Shown here: positions 14,583 through 21,278 of the stretch, piece after piece
Numbering within the stretch: position 1 is the first letter of the stretch
Layout of the letters: every line of letters starts with the position of its first letter
Assembly (NCBI GenBank): GCA_024402835.1
Contig: JAKSSZ010000001.1
Span: 1 to 30,086 of the forward strand
Origin: Alphaproteobacteria bacterium
Lineage (GTDB): Bacteria; Pseudomonadota; Alphaproteobacteria; Rs-D84
Direction: 5' to 3'
DNA length: 30,086 nucleotides
Translations under genes and position numbers: made by a program
Notes under the pieces: generated by a model
The model's input: only the letters and a program-made list of their open reading frames with translations
Told to the model about the DNA's origin: nothing
The model's database searches: none

Positions 14583-15568
14583 TCTTGATCCTTTTTTATA
14601 TCTTTGAAATAAACTGGTCGGTTGTTTTCCCAATCCATAATACTACATGGCATGGACAGGGTTGTTTGTAATTCCGTTGTATCAAACAGGTTCCTGTTTG
14701 GGTTATCTATGGTGCCGGTTGGCGTGCAATCACTTAATCCATCCATTTGCCAGATGTTCCATGCGATTATTTGGGCTATCTTTTTTTGTTTTTGAATATT
14801 TGGTTCACTGCCAAATTTGAATTTATAATTATCAATAAATGTGTACAGCAGGTTTTCACGTGCCAGCAGCAAATTATCCCCCTGGTATTCATAACCGTAT
14901 GTGCTTTGATATGCTTTTACCACCCAATCAAACCAATACCGCTCTGAATTCATATTTTCATTGATAACACGCAATTTTCTGTCCAGTTGACCGATACGTT
15001 GTTCTATGGGTATTATTTTCCCATTTGTTGTGTCGTATGGTGATACCAGGTATGGGGCCTCGCCACATGTAATTTCCAGGCGTTTTGATAATACATATTT
15101 GTGCCATTGATTTGATCCGGATGGGAATATTGGTTCGTTTGTTGCCAGCCAGGTATGATCATCGTTAACGTTGTTGAAAACATTTGACCGCCCAAACCAT
15201 TCTTCGTCACAATAATTATTCATTTCATTGCATATCCATGATGGGGTAAAGACCTCGGCATGGGTGCGTGTGCGTTCTTTTTGATAACACTTTTCTTTCA
15301 AAATACGTGGTTGAATCAGGTTTTTGTTTTTATGTCTGGCAATCAAATCACGGGTAATTTGACACCCAGATTTATATTTACAACCATAACCAGAATAATC
15401 ATCACATGCCCACAGGATGTTTCGACCTGTGCTCTTGTCTTGCAACAATATATCCAAAATATCTTTATGTAAATCCCGTTCAATAATATCAATGGCAGCA
15501 ATATCACAATTAGCATCCATTTCTGGAATTTTACATTTTTTAATATTCTTTTGGTCAAGTACTGCCAC
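14579..15568 (-). CDS. restriction-modification M-like subunit
   Basis: This is a 329-residue protein that opens the operon. A motif X-like segment RTHAEVFTPSWICNEMNNYC lies at ~101-120. The run LEITCGEAPYLVSPYD and the late NIWQMDGLSDCTP are typical of a conserved family annotated as restriction endonuclease subunit M. NPPY is absent; it is found in the next gene, joined by an ATGA overlap. Start: GTG at 15568 with AAAGGA ahead of it; the first ATG lies 18 codons in (MDANCD). It probably works in a complex with the NPPY protein. A Cys-rich patch (WACDDYSGYGCKYKSGC) near residue 53-69 could bind metal. Confidence 0.75.
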   Translation of the reverse strand: MAVLDQKNIKKCKIPEMDANCDIAAIDIIERDLHKDILDILLQDKSTGRNILWACDDYSGYGCKYKSGCQITRDLIARHKNKNLIQPRILKEKCYQKERTRTHAEVFTPSWICNEMNNYCDEEWFGRSNVFNNVNDDHTWLATNEPIFPSGSNQWHKYVLSKRLEITCGEAPYLVSPYDTTNGKIIPIEQRIGQLDRKLRVINENMNSERYWFDWVVKAYQSTYGYEYQGDNLLLARENLLYTFIDNYKFKFGSEPNIQKQKKIAQIIAWNIWQMDGLSDCTPTGTIDNPNRNLFDTTELQTTLSMPCSIMDWENNRPVYFKDIKKDQE

Positions 15569-15928
15569 GATAATAGAATCCTTTCATTTACAAAAAACTT
15601 AGCCCAAAATAAGGGATAAAGTCAAGAGAACAATACTGCTTCACTTTGAACTTTGACAGATCGTTTACAAATGGGTATGGCCTCATGGAGATAGGGTTGC
15701 TTTTTCCCGGTGGTTTTGCAACCAAAATTGAAAAAAATCCAAATTTATACCACACTGGAAATTTACAACATCTAAAACAGTACAACAATTGGACACTATT
15801 GTCGAAAGTCGCATAAATTCGCCGCTTTTCGTTGTGTATATTAACTTGACAGTAGATGAATGTTCTTTTATAACATCTTTGTAATAAAAATAGATATTTG
15901 GGCGTTTGTATAAACTAAAGGATGAAGC
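15569..15928. other. 360-base gap: promoter region and an unexplained open frame
   Basis: Between the divergent restriction operon and the 59-residue gene lies a stretch with an open plus-strand frame from 15613 to a TAA at 15816. It is 67 codons long and its only ATG is at 15685, giving 43 codons from MEIGLLFPGGFATKIEKNPN. There is no ribosome site at that ATG. It may be a gene relic. The end of the gap holds the strong promoter listed next. The minus-strand start region contains TTGACT near 15631 without a good -10 box. Confidence 0.35.
15846..15874 (+). promoter_or_regulatory. strong promoter of the 59-residue orphan gene
   Basis: Perfect TTGACA (15846-15851) and TATAAC (15869-15874) lie 17 bases apart, with a predicted start ~48 bases before the ATG at 15929. 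Confidence 0.75.
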
Positions 15929-16108
15929 ATGGCAATAAAATTTGAATGGAGCGGATCGGATGTGCTTATAAAAACAATTACAGGCAACCAACTATATACA
16001 ATCAGACAAGCCCGCGATGCATACCATGATGGATCTGATATTGTGGTCATTTCTAGTACTATGAGCCAAATTAGGTTTACAAAAGACGGAATAAGAAAAT
16101 TTGAATAA
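15929..16108 (+). CDS. 59-residue orphan protein
   Basis: This small gene begins MAIKFEWSGSDVLIKTITGN and ends FTKDGIRKFE. It has a near-ideal promoter and an AAAGGA ribosome site 10 bases before the ATG, far better signals than expected by chance. The product looks like a compact beta protein without membrane or signal segments. I recognise no family. It sits alone between the convergent Fic/HEPN genes and the divergent restriction operon, so it could be a regulator, antitoxin or controller of one of them. Confidence 0.65.
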   Translation: MAIKFEWSGSDVLIKTITGNQLYTIRQARDAYHDGSDIVVISSTMSQIRFTKDGIRKFE

Positions 16109-16129
16109 TCAAAATTGACCAAGCAAGAA

Positions 16130-16792
16130 TCAGATTACAGGATTATTTTTAGAAACATTACCCATTAATAAATCTACTAATTGCAAATCATCTTGGGTCA
16201 TCTGCGTTTCACTTGCTCCTGCGTTTATACATTTCCAATAATCCTTGGCTAATTTATATGCTAAATCTTTTATTTGCTGAAAATTTATATCTCTTAGTCC
16301 TAACACATGTTCTCTAATATCTAATGATATCTTTAAACACCCTTGAATAACAAACATAAAATCTTTGCAATAACATTTTGGTTCATCAACATTGTCATAG
16401 ATATTATGGCATAAAACATCTCTCATATTTTTCAGCCTAATTGAATATTCTGATGCAAATAGTTCCTGTAACCTGTCTGTAAAAATGTGTTTTATTATGT
16501 CTCTGTCATTCTTGTTATCACAAAATTCTGGATGATTCATTATTTTACTAATAGAAAACATTGTTATTTTATCACCATGCGCTGGTTCTATAAGTTTTTT
16601 TGTAGCAATAATTAAGCGCTCTCTAATAGAATAAAACGTATACCTAAACACAAAACAATCTTGACGTGTACTCAATTCGCTATTATAAGAAGTTAGATAA
16701 ATATAACTGTCAATATATGCACTTGTTGCTTTCTCAAACAGATTTGAAACTAGGACCTTTAACTTTTCTTTATTTTTCGGTTTTAACTCCAT
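16130..16792 (-). CDS. HEPN/AbiU2-like protein downstream of Fic
   Basis: This is a 220-residue all-helical protein. It contains an Rx4H motif, RDVLCH at residues 124-129, within the helix RLKNMRDVLCHNIYD, preceded by the helix IRERLIIATKKLIE. This layout resembles HEPN proteins of the AbiU2 type, where the R and H form an RNase site. The match is by pattern only. The gene follows fic on the same strand with 16 bases between, so it is likely in one transcript. HEPN RNases in such settings are usually toxins or abortive-infection effectors. Confidence 0.5.
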   Translation of the reverse strand: MELKPKNKEKLKVLVSNLFEKATSAYIDSYIYLTSYNSELSTRQDCFVFRYTFYSIRERLIIATKKLIEPAHGDKITMFSISKIMNHPEFCDNKNDRDIIKHIFTDRLQELFASEYSIRLKNMRDVLCHNIYDNVDEPKCYCKDFMFVIQGCLKISLDIREHVLGLRDINFQQIKDLAYKLAKDYWKCINAGASETQMTQDDLQLVDLLMGNVSKNNPVI

Positions 16793-16808
16793 AATACTTT
16801 ATCCTATA

Positions 16809-17867
16809 CTATTTATTCAAAATGTAAAACACACCCTTGGTGGAACCTTGTTTTTTTAAGTAACCCTTTTTTACCAGGACTTGGACCGCCTTACGGACTG
16901 TTTCTGGGTTCTTGCCGGTGGCTGTCACAATCTCTGGCATGGCCATTTCTGGTTTATTGGCAAACAACCCCAAAATCATCATATGGGTTGCAGATAGTTT
17001 GTCACTTCCTGCTTTTTTCAGTTTCTTGATCTTGTCTTCCAAATGTCTTTTCTGTTTTACCAACGATGAGATAAAGAATGTCAGCCACGGTTCGTAATTC
17101 ACATTGTCCTTCCAGATGGTTTTCTGGGTTCCACGTAATGCACGATAATATGCGTCTTTACTGGCCTCTATAATCGACTCCATCGACGCGTATGGCATAT
17201 AACCATAACCGCTTTTTAGCAAAAGCATCACAGTCAAAGCACGTGACATTCTACCATTACCATCTGTAAACGGGTGGATTGATAAAAAGTGCACTACAAA
17301 TACGCCTATTGTGATAATAGGATGAAAATATTTATCTTCCAGAGTGTTATTGGTCCATTTAATTGTCTCTTCCATCAGGCGTGGCGTATCAAATGGTGTT
17401 GCCGTTTCAAAGATAGAACCAATTTCATTACCACCTGCATCAAAAGCAGCCACACGATTGGAGTCTTTCTTATATTCGCCACGGTGACGTTCATCCTTGT
17501 CAGAATACGCCAATAAAGTTTTGTGCAACTGTTTGATATAGTTTTCCGTCAGAGGAATGTCTTTGTAATTGTCGAAAATTGTGGTCAACAGGTCAGAATA
17601 ACCGGCAACTTCCTGTTCATCACGGGTTGTAAATGATTTTTTATCAATGTGACTAAACAGTGCCTCAATCTGTTCATCGGTCATCTTGTTTCCCTCTATA
17701 CGGTTAGACGACCCAACAGATTCAATTGTTGCGATACGCTTCATAACCTTCAATTCATCCGGGGAAGGACGATCAACCCCACCGGACCACAGGCTGTTGA
17801 ACTTATCAATTTCGGAAATCCCATTGAGCATTTCTGCTGTAATAACTATGTCACGATTGCTTATCAT
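16809..17867 (-). CDS. Fic-domain protein with N-terminal inhibitory helix and C-terminal winged helix
   Basis: This 352-residue Fic protein is the usual length for the class. The active-site loop HPFTDGNGRMSR (198-209) matches HxFx(D/E)GNGRxxR exactly, so AMP transfer or related activity is expected. An inhibitory motif SNRIEG (54-59) fits (S/T)xxxE(G/N) and places it in the class with the inhibitory helix at the N-terminus of the same chain. Residues ~285-352 form a winged helix (MPEIVTATGKNPETVRKAVQ), suggesting DNA binding and autoregulation. Three operator-like repeats surround its promoter. Its targets are unknown; such proteins often act on their own or on housekeeping enzymes. Confidence 0.95.
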   Translation of the reverse strand: MISNRDIVITAEMLNGISEIDKFNSLWSGGVDRPSPDELKVMKRIATIESVGSSNRIEGNKMTDEQIEALFSHIDKKSFTTRDEQEVAGYSDLLTTIFDNYKDIPLTENYIKQLHKTLLAYSDKDERHRGEYKKDSNRVAAFDAGGNEIGSIFETATPFDTPRLMEETIKWTNNTLEDKYFHPIITIGVFVVHFLSIHPFTDGNGRMSRALTVMLLLKSGYGYMPYASMESIIEASKDAYYRALRGTQKTIWKDNVNYEPWLTFFISSLVKQKRHLEDKIKKLKKAGSDKLSATHMMILGLFANKPEMAMPEIVTATGKNPETVRKAVQVLVKKGYLKKQGSTKGVFYILNK

Positions 17868-17886
17868 GTATTTACCTCTATATTTT

Positions 17887-17960
17887 TACCAAATATTACC
17901 AGAAAAAACCAAAAAGTCAAGAAAACCTACCAAATATTCCCAGATATTACCAAATAAAGG
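17887..17960 (-). promoter_or_regulatory. fic promoter with three operator-like direct repeats
   Basis: TACCAAATATTACCAG (17887), TACCAAATATTCCCAG (17928) and TACCAAATAAAGG (17948) lie 41 and 20 bases apart, close to four and two helical turns. On the minus strand a promoter TTGACT (17915-17920) / TAATAT (17893-17898) with 16-base spacing falls between the first two. The first repeat covers the -10 box and the second lies just upstream of -35. Repression by the winged helix of Fic is the natural reading. Confidence 0.65.
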
Positions 17961-18015
17961 CGTTTTATACCAGAAAAACATTACTACATTGCGACTCTCC
18001 CAGCGCACAGAATTA

Positions 18016-18044
18016 TTGATTTGCACAGTTCTATTATATATAAA
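18016..18044 (+). promoter_or_regulatory. promoter of the 64-residue orphan gene
   Basis: TTGATT (18016-18021) and TATAAA (18039-18044) lie 17 bases apart; the ATG at 18061 follows an AAAGGA site. Confidence 0.6.
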
Positions 18045-18060
18045 TTACAAAGGATCAATT

Positions 18061-18255
18061 ATGCAAAAACAAAATTCATACGACATGCATTATAGACTCA
18101 GATACGATACAGTAGAAATTACAACTCCAAGAAAAAAAGACAAATTATACTTCCCTAATTCTCGTTCAGCTAAACACACAAAATTTGGAATAGAAATTGA
18201 ACCCATCTCAGGCACTAAGTATACAGTTGATGAATGGGGAATTCGGCATTGGTAA
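18061..18255 (+). CDS. 64-residue orphan protein
   Basis: This small basic protein starts MQKQNSYDMHYRLRYDTVEI and ends TVDEWGIRHW. A longer in-frame reading exists, but the ATG at 18061 has AAAGGA seven bases ahead and a fitting promoter. No family is recognised; the content is beta-rich and aromatic. Like the 59-residue gene at 15929 it is monocistronic, strongly signalled and placed beside a toxin-type operon, here divergent from fic. It is the last gene before the right att repeat. Confidence 0.6.
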   Translation: MQKQNSYDMHYRLRYDTVEITTPRKKDKLYFPNSRSAKHTKFGIEIEPISGTKYTVDEWGIRHW

Positions 18256-18384
18256 AGTTTCTGGTCGCACATCAAAGTTCATATTCTGATATTTTTTATT
18301 GTTTTTTTAGAGTGTTTATGATAGTATCCACTTTGAGGCAACAAAAAGAATAAAACGAGTAATGAACAGATGCGGCAACCTCAA

Positions 18385-18411
18385 GCATTCTGGGCATTCT
18401 AAGCAATCTGA
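18385..18411. repeat. short 9-nt tandem repeat near right att
   Basis: GCATTCTGG, GCATTCTAA and GCAATCTGA follow each other without gaps just left of the att repeat. The position parallels the 12-nt array left of the first att copy, but the sequence is different. It may be a set of protein-binding sites or chance low complexity. Confidence 0.35.
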
Positions 18412-18430
18412 ATCTATAAGCTATCTGTTT

Positions 18431-18518
18431 TCCAGTTGCCCGAGCCACGAATTCCAAGGGATTCAGCAGAATCCCTTTTCTTTTTACTTTGGTGTTTGCT
18501 ACCTATTTGCTACCAAAA
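18431..18518 (+). repeat. 88-bp direct repeat, right copy (second att junction)
   Basis: This is the second copy of the tRNA-Asn acceptor end plus terminator plus GCTACC pair, ungapped against 4690-4777 at about 80% by hand count, with the first 18 bases identical. Upstream of the 18-base core the T-arm and anticodon loop are not preserved, unlike the left copy, so this junction is older or was formed at a shorter core. It closes the cargo block. The rest of the 18256-18599 gap shows only the repeat above and the promoter below. Confidence 0.8.
18456..18482 (+). terminator. terminator within right att repeat
   Basis: AAGGGATTC and GAATCCCTT form a perfect 9-bp stem around AGCA, followed by a T-rich run. 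It would insulate the next module from block B transcripts. Confidence 0.8.
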
Positions 18519-18544
18519 ACAACTATTTTTGTTATGTAAAAGTC

Positions 18545-18572
18545 TTGAATATTGAGTACTATCTAGTATGAT
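18545..18572 (+). promoter_or_regulatory. promoter of the 277-residue gene
   Basis: TTGAAT (18545-18550) and TATGAT (18567-18572) are 16 bases apart, with the ATG at 18600 ~20 bases past the predicted start. Confidence 0.5.
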
Positions 18573-18599
18573 ACAAGCTAAGGAAAACAAAGGATTTGC

Positions 18600-19433
18600 A
18601 TGTTCGATATAGAAATTTTAGATACTTGTACATTACAACAAGCTTGCGAATGGATCGCTTTTGGTTGGGAACCAATGCCACCAAAATACAAGGCGTACTG
18701 CAACCATATAAGACCACACAACCCAAACGATATATTGTCACTAGATTCTTTTTTTGAAACCCCACCAGAACCCACATATAAATGGGATAAATATAGTGGC
18801 GACATGCACCGTGCATGTTCCAAACTAACTATAGCATTGTTACAAAAAGAGATTATAGCGTACGGTAATCAAAAAGCTTATAAAAAGTATTTTCCTTCAG
18901 CAGAAAAACAAGCAATTAATTTTGGAAACGACGATGTATTGGATTATCAACACAATCAAATAAAAGTGGAACTTTTAGGGAAAATCAGCCCAAACGATTT
19001 ATTAATTGAAGAAAATATAGAAATAAATTTCAACCAACTAAAGAGAGTTTTCCCACACGAAGGACAAGAGCAATCTCGTAAAACATTCAAATTAACATAT
19101 GAAGAAGATGATTCTGTATATTTATACACAGGAAACCTACAAAAAACTCTTATAAAAAAGTTTGCTAAGAACGACAATAAAAGCAAAGAAGTCATAAAAT
19201 ACATCATGCAGCACCCTAGCAAACTCATAACTCGTGACGAGATAATACAATGCGGCATCAAAGGGTTTGATAAGGCAGATCGTATTGACAATATATTAAA
19301 AAATGCGTTTGCCAACTTGAATATTTATAAATGTTTTTTCAAAAACCCAAAAACAGCAAGTGTAGAATTTGTAGAACAAATAACAACTTTAGATATTGAT
19401 TCGGCCGAAATAGATATGATTGTTATTAAATAA
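18600..19433 (+). CDS. hypothetical protein (277 aa), CEWIAFGWEPMPP motif
   Basis: This is a cytosolic, acidic 277-residue protein. The N-terminal TLQQACEWIAFGWEPMPPKY (residues ~11-30) is a distinctive aromatic motif that I associate with uncharacterised bacterial proteins encoded near restriction or element genes. Residues ~190-260 (VIKYIMQHPSKLITRDEII then KADRIDNILKNAF) look like a winged helix resembling response-regulator C-domains. AAAGGA precedes the ATG, and a terminator follows near 19490, so it is monocistronic. The function is unknown. It is the first gene of the right module, next to the att junction. Confidence 0.7.
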   Translation: MFDIEILDTCTLQQACEWIAFGWEPMPPKYKAYCNHIRPHNPNDILSLDSFFETPPEPTYKWDKYSGDMHRACSKLTIALLQKEIIAYGNQKAYKKYFPSAEKQAINFGNDDVLDYQHNQIKVELLGKISPNDLLIEENIEINFNQLKRVFPHEGQEQSRKTFKLTYEEDDSVYLYTGNLQKTLIKKFAKNDNKSKEVIKYIMQHPSKLITRDEIIQCGIKGFDKADRIDNILKNAFANLNIYKCFFKNPKTASVEFVEQITTLDIDSAEIDMIVIK

Positions 19434-19483
19434 AACGTGTAGAAAATACTATTCTACCCTACATTTATGTATATGAAATCACT

Positions 19484-19511
19484 CACAACACGTCTTTATG
19501 GTGTGTTTTTT
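19484..19511 (+). terminator. terminator after the 277-residue gene
   Basis: AACAC (19487-19491) pairs with GTGTT (19503-19507), with a T run following. A weaker hairpin, GTAGAA/TTCTAC, lies just upstream at 19439-19457. Confidence 0.45.
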
Positions 19512-19576
19512 GTATATAAAAACGATCACACCCAGTTATTCCGTGATTTGTGAAGCTTTTTGATCCCCACGTTGTT

Positions 19577-19623
19577 ATTGTGATTATGAAAGTTAAACAG
19601 CACGTTTAACCATTAATCACAAT
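19577..19623. promoter_or_regulatory. nested palindrome upstream of the AlpA-like gene
   Basis: ATTGTGATTA (19577-19586) and TAATCACAAT (19614-19623) form a perfect 10-bp inverted repeat. Inside it GTTAAAC (19592-19598) and GTTTAAC (19604-19610) form a second perfect 7-bp inverted repeat with almost the same centre. The structure ends 17 bases before the ATG at 19640. It could be a double operator or a cruciform/hairpin control element. Confidence 0.7.
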
Positions 19624-19639
19624 ACAGATGGAGCAAGCT

Positions 19640-19834
19640 ATGATAAGTACAAAAATATTGATGACGCAAAAAGAAGCCGCAGAGTATTTAGGTACAACTG
19701 TTGGCACATTGAACACCTGGAGACATTACGGCAAGGACAATATCCCCTTTGTACGCTGGGGAAATCGTATTCGTTACCGGAAAGAAGACCTGGATACGTG
19801 GATTATGAACCAGATCGTACACCCCAACAACTAA
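19640..19834 (+). CDS. AlpA/excisionase-family helix-turn-helix protein
   Basis: This is a 64-residue MerR-type domain: MTQKEAAEYLGTTVGTLNTW then KDNIPFVRWGNRIRYRKEDL. I prefer ATG 19640 to 19628 because GGAG lies seven bases ahead of it. It is the same family as the 4081-4275 product but clearly different in sequence. Family members control excision or transcription of mobile elements. It is followed by the 214-residue gene and the serine recombinase on the same strand, so the three may be one mobility/control unit, and the nested palindrome is its likely operator. Confidence 0.8.
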   Translation: MISTKILMTQKEAAEYLGTTVGTLNTWRHYGKDNIPFVRWGNRIRYRKEDLDTWIMNQIVHPNN

Positions 19835-19895
19835 TAAAATATTTCCACAAAAATCAATCCATATACGCACGTGCGCAAAACAAAGGAAGTAAAAC

Positions 19896-20540
19896 ATGAA
19901 AGAAGAAAGAGATTTATATCAAAAATACGCAGATATGATGGCCGAAGAAAACGGCGATTATTACAACACAGAAGCCTTTGCTAAACATTTAGCAAATAGC
20001 CCAGTTTGGGAAACAGTTGATAAATTAGCGGGATACGAAGAAAAACTATTACAACGTGCTTTACAAGAAATAAAAACGAAAAAAGAGTGGCAAGATTTAG
20101 AGGCAGAAGACATGAGGCCAAAAGCTATTGGCGTTAGACCGCACACATCGGCTTTCGAATTACTTGACCGCTACAAAAACAGGATCCAGCGCACTTACAG
20201 AGTTGAAGAATGGTTTCTAAAAAAAATTGCTGAATGTGATAAAATAATTGCAGAAACAAATACATGGCGAACCAACAGCAAAAGGAAAGCCAATAAATTG
20301 AAACATTGGCGTGGTGAACGAGTCGAGTTTTATAGAAAATACAGATATCATATTGATCAAAGCAACAGATATGAACGATTAATCTACAAATGGGCCAGTA
20401 TTTGCGAGCTGATTAAACAAGCCGATACTGCTAAAGAGATTGAGGCAGAAAAACAAGGTGTCGGAAACAAATATGGCTATAACCCATTTATGCAATCCCG
20501 CGAAACCGCCACTGATGTATTCACAGATGACGAGGATTAA
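19896..20540 (+). CDS. hypothetical coiled-coil-like protein upstream of serine recombinase
   Basis: This is a 214-residue, highly charged, helix-rich protein, Arg/Lys-heavy in the middle (WRTNSKRKANKLKHWRGER) with an acidic end (TATDVFTDDED). The central region looks like a long coiled coil. No family is recognised. GGAAG precedes the ATG, and the stop lies two bases before the serine recombinase start, so the two are tightly coupled. A nucleic-acid-binding or accessory recombination role is inference. Confidence 0.65.
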   Translation: MKEERDLYQKYADMMAEENGDYYNTEAFAKHLANSPVWETVDKLAGYEEKLLQRALQEIKTKKEWQDLEAEDMRPKAIGVRPHTSAFELLDRYKNRIQRTYRVEEWFLKKIAECDKIIAETNTWRTNSKRKANKLKHWRGERVEFYRKYRYHIDQSNRYERLIYKWASICELIKQADTAKEIEAEKQGVGNKYGYNPFMQSRETATDVFTDDED

Positions 20541-20542
20541 AT

Positions 20543-21139
20543 ATGACAGTATATGCCTATTTAAGGGTCAGTACAGATGCCCAAGATACAGAGAACCAGC
20601 GCATTGGCGTGAACAACAAAGCCCTTGCGCTGGGCATCGCCATAGACAAATACATTATTGACGACGGAGTATCTGGTACCAAGGAACCAGAAAAACGTGC
20701 GTTGGGCGGGATATTGCGCAAATTAAAAGCTGGCGACATCATCATTTGCAGCGAAATATCCCGTCTTGGACGTAAATTGTTCATGATAATGGAAATACTA
20801 CAAAAATGTATGAATTGCGGAGCAAAATTATACACAGTAAAAGATAATTACGAACTGGGGGACAACATCCAATCAAAATGCCTTGCTTTCGCTTTTGGGC
20901 TATCTGCCGAAATTGAACGAGATTTAATCAGCCAGCGCACAAAAGAAGCCATGGCACGTCGTAGAGCTTGCGGTTTACATACAGGTAGAAAGCCCGGAGC
21001 AAAGAACTTTCACCGTAAATTAGATGGCAAAGCACCAATTATTCAAAAACTATTATCCGATGGCATTTCTCGTAGGCAAATAGCTAAAAAATTAAAGGTT
21101 GCTCCCACGACTATCAATACTTTTGTTAATAACCTTTAA
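20543..21139 (+). CDS. serine recombinase (resolvase/invertase family)
   Basis: This is a 198-residue small serine recombinase, the standard length for DNA invertases and resolvases. The catalytic domain begins YAYLRVSTDAQDTENQR with nucleophile Ser10 and contains the conserved SRLGRKL and GLSAEIERDLISQRTKEAM helix. A C-terminal helix-turn-helix (GISRRQIAKKLKVAPTTINT) binds the site. It most resembles the invertase branch (Pin/Mpi type), but length and motifs alone do not separate invertase from resolvase. It lies next to the Type III mod promoter, where a short inverted repeat is found. Confidence 0.95.
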   Translation: MTVYAYLRVSTDAQDTENQRIGVNNKALALGIAIDKYIIDDGVSGTKEPEKRALGGILRKLKAGDIIICSEISRLGRKLFMIMEILQKCMNCGAKLYTVKDNYELGDNIQSKCLAFAFGLSAEIERDLISQRTKEAMARRRACGLHTGRKPGAKNFHRKLDGKAPIIQKLLSDGISRRQIAKKLKVAPTTINTFVNNL

Positions 21140-21163
21140 CCTTTTTTATCGAGGGGCAATATT

Positions 21164-21246
21164 GTTCAATCTACTTTGTTTTTTAGTGTTAAAATGGTCT
21201 TGATATTATAGGATAAAATGTGTATATTGTTGCCATAGAATTGAAC
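21164..21246 (+). promoter_or_regulatory. mod promoter flanked by a short inverted repeat
   Basis: A promoter TTGATA (21200-21205) / TATATT (21223-21228) with 17-base spacing precedes the mod ATG at 21279. It is bracketed by GTTCAATCTA (21164-21173) and TAGAATTGAAC (21236-21246), inverted repeats differing by one inserted base. Inversion would turn the promoter away from mod. The repeats are short, so inversion is only a hypothesis; the promoter itself is better supported. Confidence 0.5.
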
Positions 21247-21278
21247 TGTTTTAGGGCTGAACAAATAAGGGCACAACT

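Noticed and set aside
15588..15788. 66-codon minus-strand frame between the restriction operon and the 59-residue gene
   Set aside because: No ribosome site, and it overlaps the upstream region of the restriction operon; the opposite strand is equally open, so neither is supported.
18362..18571. 69-codon frame across the right att repeat
   Set aside because: It is built from the tRNA remnant and terminator hairpin, has no ribosome site and runs into the next promoter.
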